Shown: positions 36,801 to 46,499 of the stretch, one piece after another
Numbering within the stretch: the stretch's first letter is position 1
Layout: the number at the start of each line of letters is the position of its first letter
NCBI GenBank assembly: GCA_022606425.2
Contig: JAHDVF020000864.1
Span: forward strand, 1,054,001 to 1,118,000
Direction: 5' to 3'
From: Lepidostoma basale
Taxonomy: Eukaryota > Arthropoda > Insecta > Trichoptera > Lepidostomatidae
Length of the DNA: 64,000 bases
Program-made: the position numbers and the translations under genes
Notes under the pieces: generated by a model
The model's database searches: none
Told to the model about the DNA's origin: nothing
Seen by the model: the letters and a program-made list of their open reading frames with translations, nothing else

Positions 36801-39800
36801 ATCTTCAATGACCACGCTATACTTGATGTTATGGTTCCTCAGAATTTGTGCCGCAGTTCCGAGATTCTGTCTTTTAATCATGAAGTCTATGGCGCTGTGG
36901 TTTCCTCCCCACGACGATAACACTGAAATTTGAAATCAATTCAGTTATGTTTTGAGTACAACATGCACGACTTATTAATTAAATAAATATATTTATGTTT
37001 TCTTGAACAATGATGTTAAACTCTATATTGAATATTGTTGAAAACGTTTGTTTTATAGTAGTATTATTATATTTTATAGGTCACTTCTATAAAATATAAT
37101 AAAACTTCTAATAAAAATACGTTCTCAACAATATTTAATGTATAAAAGATAAAAAAATACTATATTTATTCAAAATTTCGTTTTAAGATTTTTTTCGAAT
37201 TTTAGAGGAACAGTCCGTGACAGCCGTCTATAATGTGTCTTCTTCAGTTTTTGGATCGAATCATTCGCAGAGCATTGATGAGTTCAAAAGGGGTTTGTAG
37301 TAGCTGGAAGTCTTAAAGGTCGCTGGAAAAGCGAAAGGGACTCGATGGACGTTGCCGGTCAGGTAAGTGTCTGGGCACCCTACGACAACAGCCTTTCGAA
37401 TTGCGAGTTGTCGGAATACCGCCAACCTTGTTTTCAATTGGATGCCTTCTGGAGGTCACGATCTTCAATATTGAAGGAAACAAACAATACAGATATGGGC
37501 TAAGGATAAGGAGCCAAGTAAAGTTATTGTGTGATCTAAATTAAAGATCGTTTTGAATATAGATGTACAATTGAAACATTGAAATTTGATAATGTTGAAA
37601 TATTTATCATAGTCTAAAATGAAAGTATTTTTACCTTTGGTTCTTGTTAGGCCGCTCACAACGATCAACTTGGGGCGCTCATCCACGAGCACATTCCACA
37701 CCTGCGCCCCGTTGTATAAAACCCTTCCCTCCGGTGGAGTTTCAGGCCGTTCATCTTCGCTCTCTGCCTCATCGGGAAAGCTCGCTGGCACGTATGGTTC
37801 GGGATCATTCGACGCGCCGTAACTTGCTTGGGATTGACCATAGTTATTATCGGAGGCTGTCTGCGGTGAGATGTTCGCGGGTCGATAGGCTGTTGTCTTC
37901 TTCTGACCCTGGCCTAGTTGATAGTTAGTGTTATCGTCCGTTGCCTGGGGGTTATTGTTTCCTTGGTTGCTATTAAAACCTGTCGGGTTATATGGATCAG
38001 AATTGTGCTGAGTAGTTCCTTGAGAATTGTAGTAATTTTGCTGATTTTTGTTCAGATCTGTCTGGGTTGCATTGTAATGAGCAGTAGGATCGTTGTAATT
38101 TTGCTGGTTGTTATTAACTGGATTGTATTGAGCTGTGTTGTGCGCAGTTCCCTGAGAATTGTAGTAATTCTGTTGATTGTTGTTTGAATCTGTTTGGATC
38201 GGATTGTACTGTGCAGTAGGATACTTTTGAGGATTATAATGCTGCTGATTATTAGAATTTGTTTGTGATGGATTATTGGGGGTATATTGATTATTTTGGC
38301 CATGATTCTCGACTGTTCCAGCTTGAGGACTGTATTGGGTATTGTAGTTAGTAGAATTTCTCTGCGTGTTGTAAAAATTCGACTGCCCGTTATTGTTTGC
38401 TGATGTGGCTGTTCCATATTGGTTTACATTATCTTGAACAGGCTTTGGCCAAGAATTCGTATTTTCTTGCTGGTTGTTATTATAGTATATAGTGGAACTG
38501 GTGGTTGTTCTTTCGCTTGTCTGTCCGATGGACCGCTGGTTTCCTCCGATTCTGTCTAATGTTGAATCGGAATCTGAAAAAATAATCCTATACATTAGAC
38601 ATAAACAAAAATTAAGGCAGAAACATACTATTAACACGCGACGTGGCGTGTTTACTCCCACCACCGGCAACACGTCGATCTAGCTCGTCTGGATCGGGTG
38701 GCCTGTGCGCGCATGGCGTCGCGTCGGGTGTTCGTAGTGTGATTCTGTTCATAGAAAACAATACAATTTGATTCGACTCAACACGCATCACGTGGCATCG
38801 GGTGGCGTGGCGTGTTAATAGTATGTTTCTGCTATTATCGTGGCATGATTTTTACGTATCATAAAATATTTTTAAAGAGTGACAATAAGCGATCGTATTT
38901 GTATTCCGTGGATGTGGACTCCCGACAATGAACCTCGTTTCAAATTTCCCCCTCGTCCATGACCTGTATTTGGGGAACTTTCACGTTTCATTCATTATTT
39001 AAATTCGTTTTATATGTAAATAATTACGCGACCTCTTGTACAGTCACGCGCGGATGTTTATTGTTTTCACTATTTGTGAACAAATGTTTTTTTTGTTCTC
39101 TCCGTCACATACGAGTATATGTACTGTGATAATAACAAACTATTCCGAGTAGTTCTACTCTAGTCAGATCATTAACAGCTATTTTCGCATTTTGAGATTA
39201 TTGTCAAATTTCCGAACGTTTATTACCCTGTGAAAATGTTTGGAAAACAAACCTGTGGTATTTTGTTAGCCGTACTGTATTTTTATTGTTAAATTTGCCA
39301 ATCAATTTTTACTAGTTTTGCGAGTGGAAATAATTAGTATATATTTATGTGCGTAGATTTTCATAGTAAATTAATTCATTCTTATGATCTCTTCACAACA
39401 ATTACGCAGTTGAAGAGGACCCCACAAGATACGGACTCAAATTTTAATACGAATGAAAATGACTGTTTTCTAGAAGTTTTATTATATTTTATAGGAATGA
39501 CATGTTTCTCCTTGCTAAGGCATTATCGAATGTTCCAACATTTGATAATGCCTTAGCAAGGCAAAATGCTAAGGCATTATCAAATGTAATACCTTATAGC
39601 AAGGTGAAATATGACAGTCCCTTAACAGATAATAAAACTTATCGAAAACAGACGTTTTAAATTGTATTATTTTTTAACATCATTGTTCAAGAAATAATTG
39701 AAATTTTTGTTTGTTTAAATTATTACTTCGTACCTTCGGCAAGACAAGGGCACAATTGCACGTTTTGTAATTTTTCATAAGAGACATTTTAAGATTTTTG

Positions 39801-42800
39801 AAGAATAATATCGTGTTATTCTGGCTATATTGATAATACACAATCGCCCTCTGGCAAAATGAGACTGAACTTTATGATCGACATTGTTCCTCCAGATAAA
39901 GGAATGTTTTTAAAATACATTGGCATACTTAACTCATTTTGAGAATTTTTAACAATTATGCCCTTGTCTTACCGAAGGTGCGACTTATATATCCAATCTA
40001 TAAATTTAAATTTAAGCGCTTGAAACGATATCCTTGGTCGTCCAAAGTAATTTTCCCGTTTTTATGTCAGATTTTTTTCACTTCTGCTTTTGTATTGCAT
40101 TTGAAGACTACAGGGGAAAAACAAGGAATGTCAGTAGAAGGTTAATTTGAATAAATTGAGAATAAAGCTAATCAAAGTCTATATATTTCTTAGCAATTAG
40201 CAATCGATTATCTGGCCATAGTCGATGACACACATGATTTTTTAATATGAAAATTTTACTGTGGATAGATACGTACAAATGCCGCTAGATGGCATTATTA
40301 CATTTATTTTGAATTTTAACTGACATTCCTTGTTTTTCCCCTGTAGTCTTCATTTATTCTCCGCTAACCTTTATCCAGATATCCATCCAACTGGATTATA
40401 TTATATAACAAGCTTATTATGTGTATATTTTTTATTTCCTCTTATTCCATTATCTTGTGAAGGAGCGGGCAAAATGATGCAGCAGATGAGATCAAGGCAC
40501 CTTACATTTTCAGAACAACTCAAACCCTAACAACAAATTATTAGGTGGAGCGAAGCCGACGAAAAATACTAGATGTCTTAAAATGATCTTAGGCAAGAGA
40601 GGTAAGGGTATTTTCCCCTTACAAATCATTCATATTTGATTTTGGAGACATTTAATGTTTTCCCCTTACACAAATCGTATTTCAATGTTTTTTTTTTCTT
40701 TTCTTTTTCTTCTTCCTTATTTTAGACCTATGTGGTCCGTTCTCCAGAGTGTTTGCTCCTCCTGTGAGGTAGATTCCCAGCTGTCCTTCCATCTTTTAGA
40801 GTCCCATGAGACTGATTATGCAATGCAATATAGGGGAGTCTGGTGGTGTCCATTCTTTGAACATGACCGTATCAGTCCCTTTTTTGCTGTCTGCTCCATC
40901 TTATAATATCCTCAACCTCACCTCTCTTATTCTGGTGTTCCTCACGCGATCTCTCAGTGTCTTGCCTGCTATCGTCCTCGGTGTCTTCATTTCGGGTCAT
41001 CAAAACTTGTTTGGTCCTTACTGTGTCTGCCCTTGCTTCGACGCCATATTTTAATATTGGTCTTACGCATGCTTTATAGATTCTCATCTTACTCTTAATG
41101 GCCATGTCTTTGTTTTTCCATTTTGTGGATTTTAGAGCCTCAGAGATTGCAGCTGCCTTGTTTACTTGGGGTTGTATTTCTTCCCGCAGATCAGCTCCCC
41201 CCACCAGGTCTATGTCTAGATTTCAATGTTTTTGATATATTAAAAAAGTGAATGTAAATAATAAAAATGTTCATAAATGTGTTGTACCATCAATCAAAAC
41301 GTGGAGTTATTAAGTTTGCACTTTTAGCCTTCGGTATGATTGTAGAGTTTGATGAAGCATTAATATAATTAAAGTGAGCAGTCATTATTTGGTTCTCGAG
41401 TTCTATTTCCGCAGAATAGATTGTTATTCGTTTATGGCCATGTTCGTTAGTATACAATTATACCCGGGAGCATCATATCATCATCAATTTAGTTGTAGAT
41501 CGACCTTTTGCAAACTCAAGTTGCACTTCATTAGAGAAACCGGTCCGGCGACGCGGGACGGGCTGTGCGTTGGGAGTTTTCAGACGATGTTCTGAGTTGT
41601 CAGACGATGTGCGGAGCTGTCAGACGATGTGCGGGGTTATCAAAAGGCGTGCGGAATTGTCAGGTTGCGTGTGTCCGTTATTATTTTTTTTTGTATACAA
41701 CAGGTCGTTTGAACCCAATTAGTGTACACAATTAGTTTTTTTTAGCTATTATTATATTGATTATCGTGACATGTGATATTTTATTGTTACGGGAATTCTA
41801 CACTAGACCAAAGACAGTGTGACAATCACACTGCCATCGCCGGGAATCGAGCCCGAAACTTCCAAGCGTCCGTCGACAAGCTCTCACCAGCTTTGCTTTT
41901 GTCTTCAGCTGTGTACCAGTTTATCGTGAACTAACACAATAAACGATTGGCAAATATTGACATAGACATGTCTAGATCTAAACTGTTTCACAGGAGACTG
42001 TATATTTCCTTGTATAGTACAAGTGACAGTCGGACAAATTCTGGTTATTTTATTTTTTGTACTACTTCTTCATCTTCTTGGCGCTACATCCTGGTGTGGG
42101 ATTTGACGTCCCGGACAACAGTCCTCTACTGGCTTCTGTCCCTAGCCATCCCTCTCCATTCTCCAGGTCTTTCCCTTTTCAGGTTTCCTCCAATATTTGG
42201 GCCGTATGTCTTTGCCTAGGTCGTTGTTTATCGGGGAACCCGAGTCCCGAGGCGATCGTGTTGGTGTTCGTAATCATGTAATATTTTACCATGCAGGGCT
42301 TGGGACTGGCAGCAGCTTAGAAAACAAATTAGTGTAGAGTATAAAACGAATGTGTGGACACAAATATGCATTTGACACCAAATGAATGGTTAAAGTAAAA
42401 TAGGCACAAAGCACAAAAAAGTATGTATGCATTTTCGTTCTATATGATATACCTGTATATCGTCACCTGAGAGTAAGAAGGTTTCAACTGACAAAAGTAA
42501 AAAGCTGAGAAAAATGAAGTCAAAGTTTTGTTGGTTTCGGGTGTGTATCTTGGAATAAAAGGGTTTTATTCCAATTTCCAGAGATTCTTTTACCAAGAAG
42601 CGTGTAAATTGTCTCTGGCGACAGTTGGAATAAAAAAGTTCTATGTTTAAATGAATCCTTCTTCAGTGAATCGTGTGTTTTGAATGATCAGATGGAACTT
42701 CATTCTTTCCGTAACATCAAAATGACGATACTATTACATGTTTTTTTTAATTGTACGTATAGATAAGGTTAGTAAGAACCCTTTTCACGAAAAAAACACA

Positions 42801-44283
42801 AATTTGAAATTTTGTTAGTTGGAACCCTCTTACTCTCAGGTGACGATATAACAAAACTGCATACAATTTTTTTTGTAGTTAGTGCCTATTTTACTTCAAT
42901 CATTCAAATGTTAATTTCTCACTTATCTAATAGTATTCTAATAAGAATTAGATAATTGAATGTCTACAAATGATTTTTTTTAATACACATTTTGGTATTT
43001 ATTCATCTAGAGTGGTGATACAATGAGTTTTGATTGTTAAAACGCGAAATTATAACAAGTTTATCAACCATACTGTGTTTTGTGTGATTTTGGGTAACAC
43101 CGTGTGATTTCTCCTTCTCGACCGACGTTTCGGAGATCGTTGCAGTCTCTATCTTCAGGGTAATGTGATGGTGGTCATAAATGTGATATGAGTTGTGTCT
43201 GCTTCCACCTTCACTGTAACCATACTATTTCTAGTTTTTTTTCCCAAATTGTTTTGTTTTCTTTCTTCTATATTTAATCTCTGGCCTTCAACTTTGATGG
43301 ATGGAGATGGAAAGATCTAAGAAGATTGTTATAACAGAGGCTTCCAACTATTGGCTATCTCTAGATTGTTGCAGTCAACTGGTTCGCCAACCTTCGTATT
43401 ATACGTAGACGGCGCCACGAGAAGGAGTATGAGTCCTTTTAACCTTTCGGCGTAAAACATTTGTTATTATCTATTTTTATACCAATTCCGACGAATTATA
43501 AGTAACAATTCATTACGAAACATCTTAATTATTTTATATAATTAATTTCATTTCATCACACTGTTTTAATTCTGATAACGATTTCATTCAATGGTTCAGA
43601 TGTCAATTATATATAGTATATTTGAATGAAGGCGATATATCATTTCATTCCATCTTTGAATATTTTTTTATGCTATGTTGCATAAACTTCATCGAAAGTT
43701 ATTGCCAATATTAGGATATTTTCGAAATTTCAAAACGGTTAGTTGGATCATTTAACACATTGATGGTATCTCATCTTATATTTAGAATCAACACTATGTT
43801 TTCGATCGATCTCAATGAGATATCTTTACCGACACTCATTTCGTGTATACCGTATTCACTTTATTGTATAAAAAAAAACTTAACAATGAATTGATTGATC
43901 GTAATAAAAAAAAAACACAAACACTGTCTGTACCTCCACAAAGGAAGCTTGGAGTTAGACACTGTAAAATATACTCACCACCGTTTGTTACACTCGAAAT
44001 TATAATTAAACCGACATCTTTATGTTAAAAACCTTTGTTAAATTTTGTTGTAAAAATCATTAAAAAAAACACACGCTAAATATACATATTTCATCGAAGA
44101 TTCTTTGCCATGAAAGTATGATAGTTACTAGGATAGATATTGAAAAGACAGTTTCGTACATTCTTTCTGCTGATATTCAAAGATGATGGGATTCTCATCG
44201 CGCACTTGCCCATCTTTCAGGATCTGCCGTTTGGCCGACACTAACGCCAGCACCGCGAGCACCACGCACCACCTGAGCCACAT
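24825..44283 (-). CDS. Secreted M14 metallocarboxypeptidase, B-type, with Q/N-rich insert
   Basis: Nine exons with matching phases (5' to 3'): 44283-44160, 38573-37635, 36922-36740, 34671-34538, 32298-32138, 28736-28614, 27516-27420, 26218-26072, 25064-24825; 715 residues. Residues 1-17 are a signal peptide ([17 protein letters not shown]). Residues 42 to about 335 are Gln/Asn/Tyr/Pro-rich with imperfect repeats such as [10 protein letters not shown]. The pro-region starts near [13 protein letters not shown], and the catalytic domain near [11 protein letters not shown] (417 on). Zinc ligands are His481 and Glu484 (IHAREW) and His604 (TYHSYGE). Arg539 and Asn551-Arg552 (DLNRNF) match the Arg127 and Asn144-Arg145 sites, Tyr656 matches Tyr248 and Glu678 matches the general base Glu270. 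Asp663 occupies position 255 ([10 protein letters not shown]), the hallmark of carboxypeptidase B, so release of C-terminal Lys/Arg is predicted. M14A enzymes are secreted zymogens of about 400-430 residues; the extra length is the low-complexity exon. The gene lies inside the putative 30-kb intron of the CEP162-like gene on the other strand. Confidence 0.9.
25228..25769 (-). pseudogene. Degraded hAT transposase fragment
   Basis: Two overlapping minus-strand frames hold consecutive parts of one protein: 25407-25769 ([24 protein letters not shown]) and 25228-25455 ([20 protein letters not shown]). The H-V-T-C-x-x-H segment followed by a W/R-x-x-A-x-Y-Y block fits the middle of vertebrate- and insect-type hAT transposases (the group of EPM2AIP1/ZBED-like relatives). 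A frameshift near 25440 separates the two and the N- and C-terminal parts are missing. It lies in the last intron of the carboxypeptidase, same strand. Confidence 0.6.
26353..26521. repeat. Foldback repeat with hammerhead-like remnants
   Basis: Arms TAATTACATTTGGAATTACA and its complement, then TTTATTTCACTTAACA and GGTTATATTATAAC, pair across a short centre (about 75-80 bp arms). Each arm contains a GGTTATA...TATAAC stem followed by GAAACAT(A/G)TC in the sense away from the centre. It lies in a carboxypeptidase intron just upstream (plus view downstream) of the exon at 26072-26218. Confidence 0.75.
27003..27080. repeat. TTCTAGAAG foldback family, half copy
   Basis: Contains only one arm: TTTCTAGAAGTTTTATTGTA, then the ATGGGAGTGATATTTTTCACC and CTAAGGTATTACCAAATG segments. 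It is a truncated family member in a carboxypeptidase intron. Confidence 0.65.
28126..28600. repeat. 40-bp tandem repeat array
   Basis: About twelve units plus a partial one; the modal unit is 40 bp (TAAATGTCTAAAATGACATT followed by a TATTWATGATATGATA-type half). Units of 36-37 bp occur at 28280-28440. Each unit has a short internal palindrome around AAATGTCTAAAATGACATTT. The array ends 14 bases from the carboxypeptidase exon at 28614-28736, that is, it begins just inside the intron after its splice donor. Unit similarity is highest in the first four copies. Confidence 0.85.
28894..29340 (+). mobile_element. LINE RT C-terminal fragment, broken
   Basis: The nucleotide order GATGAAAGTAGAATAAAAGC ... 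GGTTTGGACATATGGAATAC ... AGTCGAGGAAGACTGG ... GTGGCGATCCATTCTTCC matches the same LINE tail seen at 61371-61775, with stops and small deletions. It lies antisense to the carboxypeptidase in an intron. Confidence 0.75.
29351..29520. repeat. TTCTAGAAG foldback family, copy
   Basis: The arms carry TTATATTTTATGGAATGACA, then TGTGTCGCCTTGTTAAGGCA, and the complement GCCTTAGCAAGGCGAAGCAT with AAAACAGACGTTTTCATTCA. Both arms are present but diverged. Confidence 0.65.
29820..30135 (-). mobile_element. LINE RT tail, second family
   Basis: The minus-strand frame at 29829-30032 reads [20 protein letters not shown], the R-x-x-R-R-W-x-x-H-I-x-R-M block found after the RT domain of RTE-like elements. It continues into a TCTTCTTCTTCC-rich terminus. 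It is related to the 31790-32015 piece. Confidence 0.65.
30136..30260. repeat. Dispersed repeat R, internal piece
   Basis: GGCAGTTTGATTGCCCTTCC ... CACTGGCATTACCACAGGCAG ... CTGCGCTGACGCCGACTAAG matches the interior of 30780-31140 and, inverted, 46900-47000. Confidence 0.55.
30780..31140. repeat. Dispersed repeat R, longer copy
   Basis: Starts ATCAAATCAAATCAGTTTAT and runs through CAGGTAAAATATAATATATA, TACTTTCACTAATATGAAAG and GCAGTTTGATTGCTCTCTCC. The minus-strand frame at 30826-31158 is open ([20 protein letters not shown]) but the peptide is not one I recognise. At least four copies exist in the window, so it is mobile, but class (SINE or LINE 3' end) is unclear. Confidence 0.65.
31337..31587. 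repeat. Near-perfect foldback element
   Basis: Arms of about 110 bp: TATATCGTCGGTTCAAAGGT pairs with ACCTTTGAACCGACGATATA, GTGATTTCTACGTCAGAAAA pairs with TTTTCTGACGTAGAATTCAC, and the centre is a short AT-rich loop near 31455. Few mismatches, so it is young or kept similar by conversion. It is in a carboxypeptidase intron. Confidence 0.85.
31790..32015 (+). mobile_element. LINE RT tail, second family
   Basis: The plus strand reads [20 protein letters not shown] and then RLPGRPPKR, the same protein block as at 29829-30032 on the other strand. Frames are interrupted soon after. Confidence 0.65.
32547..32700. repeat. TTCTAGAAG foldback family, complete copy
   Basis: The full structure runs from TAATACGAATGAAAAC to GTTTTCATTCGTATTA. 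Between the ends are TTTTCTAGAAGTTTTATTAT and its complement, and TGACATGTTTTGCC / CGAAACATGTCA at the centre. This copy defines the family ends. Confidence 0.85.
33421..33482 (-). mobile_element. tRNA-derived SINE, 3' end only
   Basis: TTTATTGAATAGCTCTTTACAT ... GCGCGAACCAAACTGATGTAAAGG matches the tail of the complete SINE copies at 34898 and 36450. Confidence 0.6.
33560..33870 (+). mobile_element. RTE-like LINE RT C-terminal fragment
   Basis: The frame 33567-33845 reads [28 protein letters not shown], and [18 protein letters not shown]. The R-x-R-T-x-V-x-D-I ... LKWxWAGH ... RWxDDI order is the tail of a widespread RTE-type LINE. Several consensus residues are lost (WAGQ for WAGH). Confidence 0.8.
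34898..35131 (-). mobile_element. tRNA-derived SINE, near-complete copy
   Basis: The minus strand begins GACGACCTCCGTGGTAAATG (tRNA-like 5' region), has a B-box-like GGTTCGATTCC within CCGGGTTCGATTCCCGGCGA, then a tRNA-unrelated body and a tail ATTCAACAAAATAA. The head shows that it derives from a tRNA gene; it is not a functional tRNA. Confidence 0.8.
36038..36170 (-). mobile_element. LINE 3' tail with TATG repeat
   Basis: The plus view starts ACATACATACATACAAACCA then TCACGCCATTTCCCCGCAGG, so the minus copy ends GGCGTGATGGTTTGTATGTA with a tetranucleotide tail. About 130 bp remain. Confidence 0.7.
36224..36312. repeat. TTCTAGAAG foldback family, half copy
   Basis: TTAATACGAATGAAACGTCA then TTTTCTAGAAGTTTTATTAT and GACATGTTTCGCCCTTCTAA; only one arm is present. 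Confidence 0.7.
36450..36696 (-). mobile_element. tRNA-derived SINE, complete copy
   Basis: The minus strand starts GACGACCTTCGTGGCCGAGT, with an A-box-like TGGCCGAGTGG and a B-box GGTTCGATTCC at 36632-36642, then the shared body (GTCTGGTGTAGAATTCACGT) and a poly-A tail near 36450. It is the best-preserved copy in the window, inside a carboxypeptidase intron. Confidence 0.85.
37031..37140. repeat. TTCTAGAAG foldback family, internally deleted copy
   Basis: GTTGAAAACGTTTGTTTTAT, TATTATTATATTTTATAGGT and its complement pair directly; the central GCCTTAGCAAGGC part is missing. Confidence 0.6.
38617..38832. mobile_element. MITE with GCAGAAACATACTATTAACA ends
   Basis: Inverted ends GCAGAAACATACTATTAACA and TGTTAATAGTATGTTTCTGC bound 216 bp of unusually GC-rich interior (GTGGCGTG and GGTGGCGTGG blocks on both sides). 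The target duplication is not clear. It lies next to the carboxypeptidase Q/N exon. Confidence 0.7.
39444..39672. repeat. TTCTAGAAG foldback family, copy with repeated centre
   Basis: Starts TTTAATACGAATGAAAATGA, then TTTTCTAGAAGTTTTATTAT. The central GATAATGCCTTAGCAAGGCA hairpin occurs more than once in alternate orientations (39485-39600). It ends TTTCGATAAGTTTTATTATC-type sequence, inverted. Confidence 0.7.
40715..41215 (-). mobile_element. LINE RT C-terminal fragment, third family
   Basis: The minus frame 40872-41204 reads [20 protein letters not shown], the IYKxxVRPxxxYGxE block after the RT palm, and later [12 protein letters not shown]. The plus-oriented 40715-40870 part matches 62330-62500, which is a second copy. 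Confidence 0.75.
41565..41670. repeat. Short tandem repeat, unit about 21 bp
   Basis: GTCAGACGATGTGCGG recurs with GAGTT/GAGCT/GGGTT joins four to five times with drift. It is GC-rich relative to the surroundings and lies in the large intron of the carboxypeptidase. Confidence 0.6.
41742..41861 (-). mobile_element. tRNA-derived SINE, partial copy
   Basis: The body GTGACATGTGATATTTTATT ... GAATTCTACACTAGACCAAA ... CATCGCCGGGAATCGAGCCC matches the complete copies; the tRNA head is cut after the B box. Confidence 0.7.
42457..42849. mobile_element. MITE with CGTCACCTGAGAG ends, copy 2
   Basis: The 385-bp element 42461-42845 has inverted ends CGTCACCTGAGAGTAAGAAG and CTCTTACTCTCAGGTGACG and flanking ATAT on both sides (42457-42460, 42846-42849). 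It is closely similar to 19498-19880 along most of its length. Confidence 0.8.
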
Positions 44284-46499
44284 TCTGACTGCGGCGTGCG
44301 GCCTCACACACTAACTTATATCATATTCCGTCGTGCCGGACCGTGCAAAAAATTCTCCGCGCATTACCGCTGATTACACTAGACTTAGTTCAAACCACGG
44401 AGACCCGCATAGAGCGGACCAGAGTCCCACTCGTATTTTCCAACGAATTAACGAGTGTTTTTATGAAGCCTATTTTACCGCAACTGCGAAACATATTCGA
44501 ACGTTAATTAACAGGTATATTTCGATACGATTATGCGGCAGGTTATGCTTGTTGAAAACTCGCGTAGCCCCCGGGAGAAAATGATTGCTTACCGCGTTCA
44601 CGGCACAATTGAAAGCAGGTTTTGGCTAAGTGTACATTGCCGCCGTCTCGGATCGTACCACATAATCCTTCGGTGTTCAAATACAGGTTTCTGTCTTGTT
44701 TGTGTATCGACTGAAGCCGTTAAATTATTGTTTATAAATAAACAAAACACTGGGTAGGTCATTCCACTCCCTTTTCCATCTTGCAGGATTGCATTTCTTT
44801 CATTTTTCACTACATATCAATCGCAAATGTATGTATGAAAAAAAAACACTTTAGAGACATTAGATAATTTTTATACACGAATTTTTGATTATCATAGATA
44901 TCTATATCATTATTATAAGTTCGTGTATTTTTTTTACTAATACCTATAAATATCAAGGACCTCTATATTTCCCGTCATTGTGGTCAAACTTCCTTCATAA
45001 GTCCTTTATCTTAGAATTATGCTTATTGTAATATCCTGTTTACAAAACTTTGTTTTTTATCGCGATTATTATAGTAAGTACATAAAAATACGTCTCATGA
45101 ATATGTGCGTTTTCGAAAAAAAAAAAATTACTTATTGTAATTCGGCATTAGAATAGAGATTGAATGAAATCAATAAGTTTATCATCGGGATGGAATTTTG
45201 TTTTCCAATGACGCGTGTATTTTCTACTGTCATCACATTGCACATTTTTTGGCGGAGAATACCAAAATCTTTTATTTTGTTTACATGGTGACGTCAGCCC
45301 ATCATATGGCCGGTGGGTTTTCCGGGGGAATGGCGTGCTGTGGCGGCCGGTGAAATTTTCTTAGCACCCTGATCAAAAGGTTTATCTCTATTTCATTGTA
45401 TAATCTTTTGTATCATTTTCGACTTCGCAGTTTCAATCCTATAGATTTGTTTCCAGGAAAGTCTTGCACTTCGGATTCATTTAATTTAATTTAATTTCTT
45501 TTTGAATAACTTTTTGGAAACATTGTATTATCACAACACTTTTTTGTGCTTTTCACAAACATGTTTCGGGACACAAACTTCCATTCTTCAGTGTATGAAT
45601 TTTAATAGTTAAATGAAGAGAGTTATTACTGATATACTAAATGACGAGTGAAAAGGTAGAGGGAGGGAAATTAAATTTAGCGGCAGGGTAAATTGTTGTT
45701 TAGTTGGAATTATGAGACGAGGGAAATAAATCAATTATGGGACTAGAGGTTTAGTTTAGTTGGTTGTTGGTTCCACTTCTGCAAACTCATTTCCTTGCAC
45801 ACCTGTTTTAAGATATTCCCATCGGGGACGCCCCCTGTTAATTTTCCCCTCCTAGGGCATAATGTAACCGATCCATTGGGATCGCCTCTCTAAGACGGTT
45901 TTGATGAATTGTCTCCCTCCTTCAATCTGCTGAATACTTATTCATGATGTGGTATTTTCAGAAAATTCCTAATATACTTCTGTAGCATCACATATCAAAG
46001 ACCTTCAGTCAATTTCTTTATATTTCTGTTTGGCACAATGTCTCACACCCGTACATCAAGATACTCCATACATTTGCTTATGGAACTTTGCTTCTTTTGT
46101 ATATTGTCGGTTTGTTGATTATTAAAAAATGTTTTATTCGTAGAAACGGGAGGAAGAGTTAGTTGAGTGAGAAGTCAAACTATTATATAATAATGTGGCG
46201 GTTCGTCTACTCTGCTATTCCACAAATGCTCACTGTATTTGTAAATTGGATACACATATATGCCAGATTTTCAGTAAAAAATTGCGAAATATGTCGAAAT
46301 AATCGTGCAACTTCTTAAATACTCGTATATTATCTTAAAACTGATTGGATCGGTGGTCAATGGATAGAAATATAGATCTCATGATTAGGGGGCGCGTGTT
46401 CGATCCCAGGCACGTCATTTTATTTTCTTCATATTAGTTATGTTAAGTTTTGTTAAACTACGAGTATAACGTAAGACTGCACCGATTTTTCGTGCTCAT

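Noticed and set aside
37918..38417. Open frames of 89 and 121 residues overlapping the Q/N exon
   Set aside because: Low-complexity CAA/AAT codons leave other frames open; the frame with splice sites and a link to the pro-region is the 37635-38573 one.
44333..44584. Plus-strand frame of 83 residues above the carboxypeptidase start
   Set aside because: No domain character, no splice context, and it overlaps the expected promoter of the minus-strand gene.
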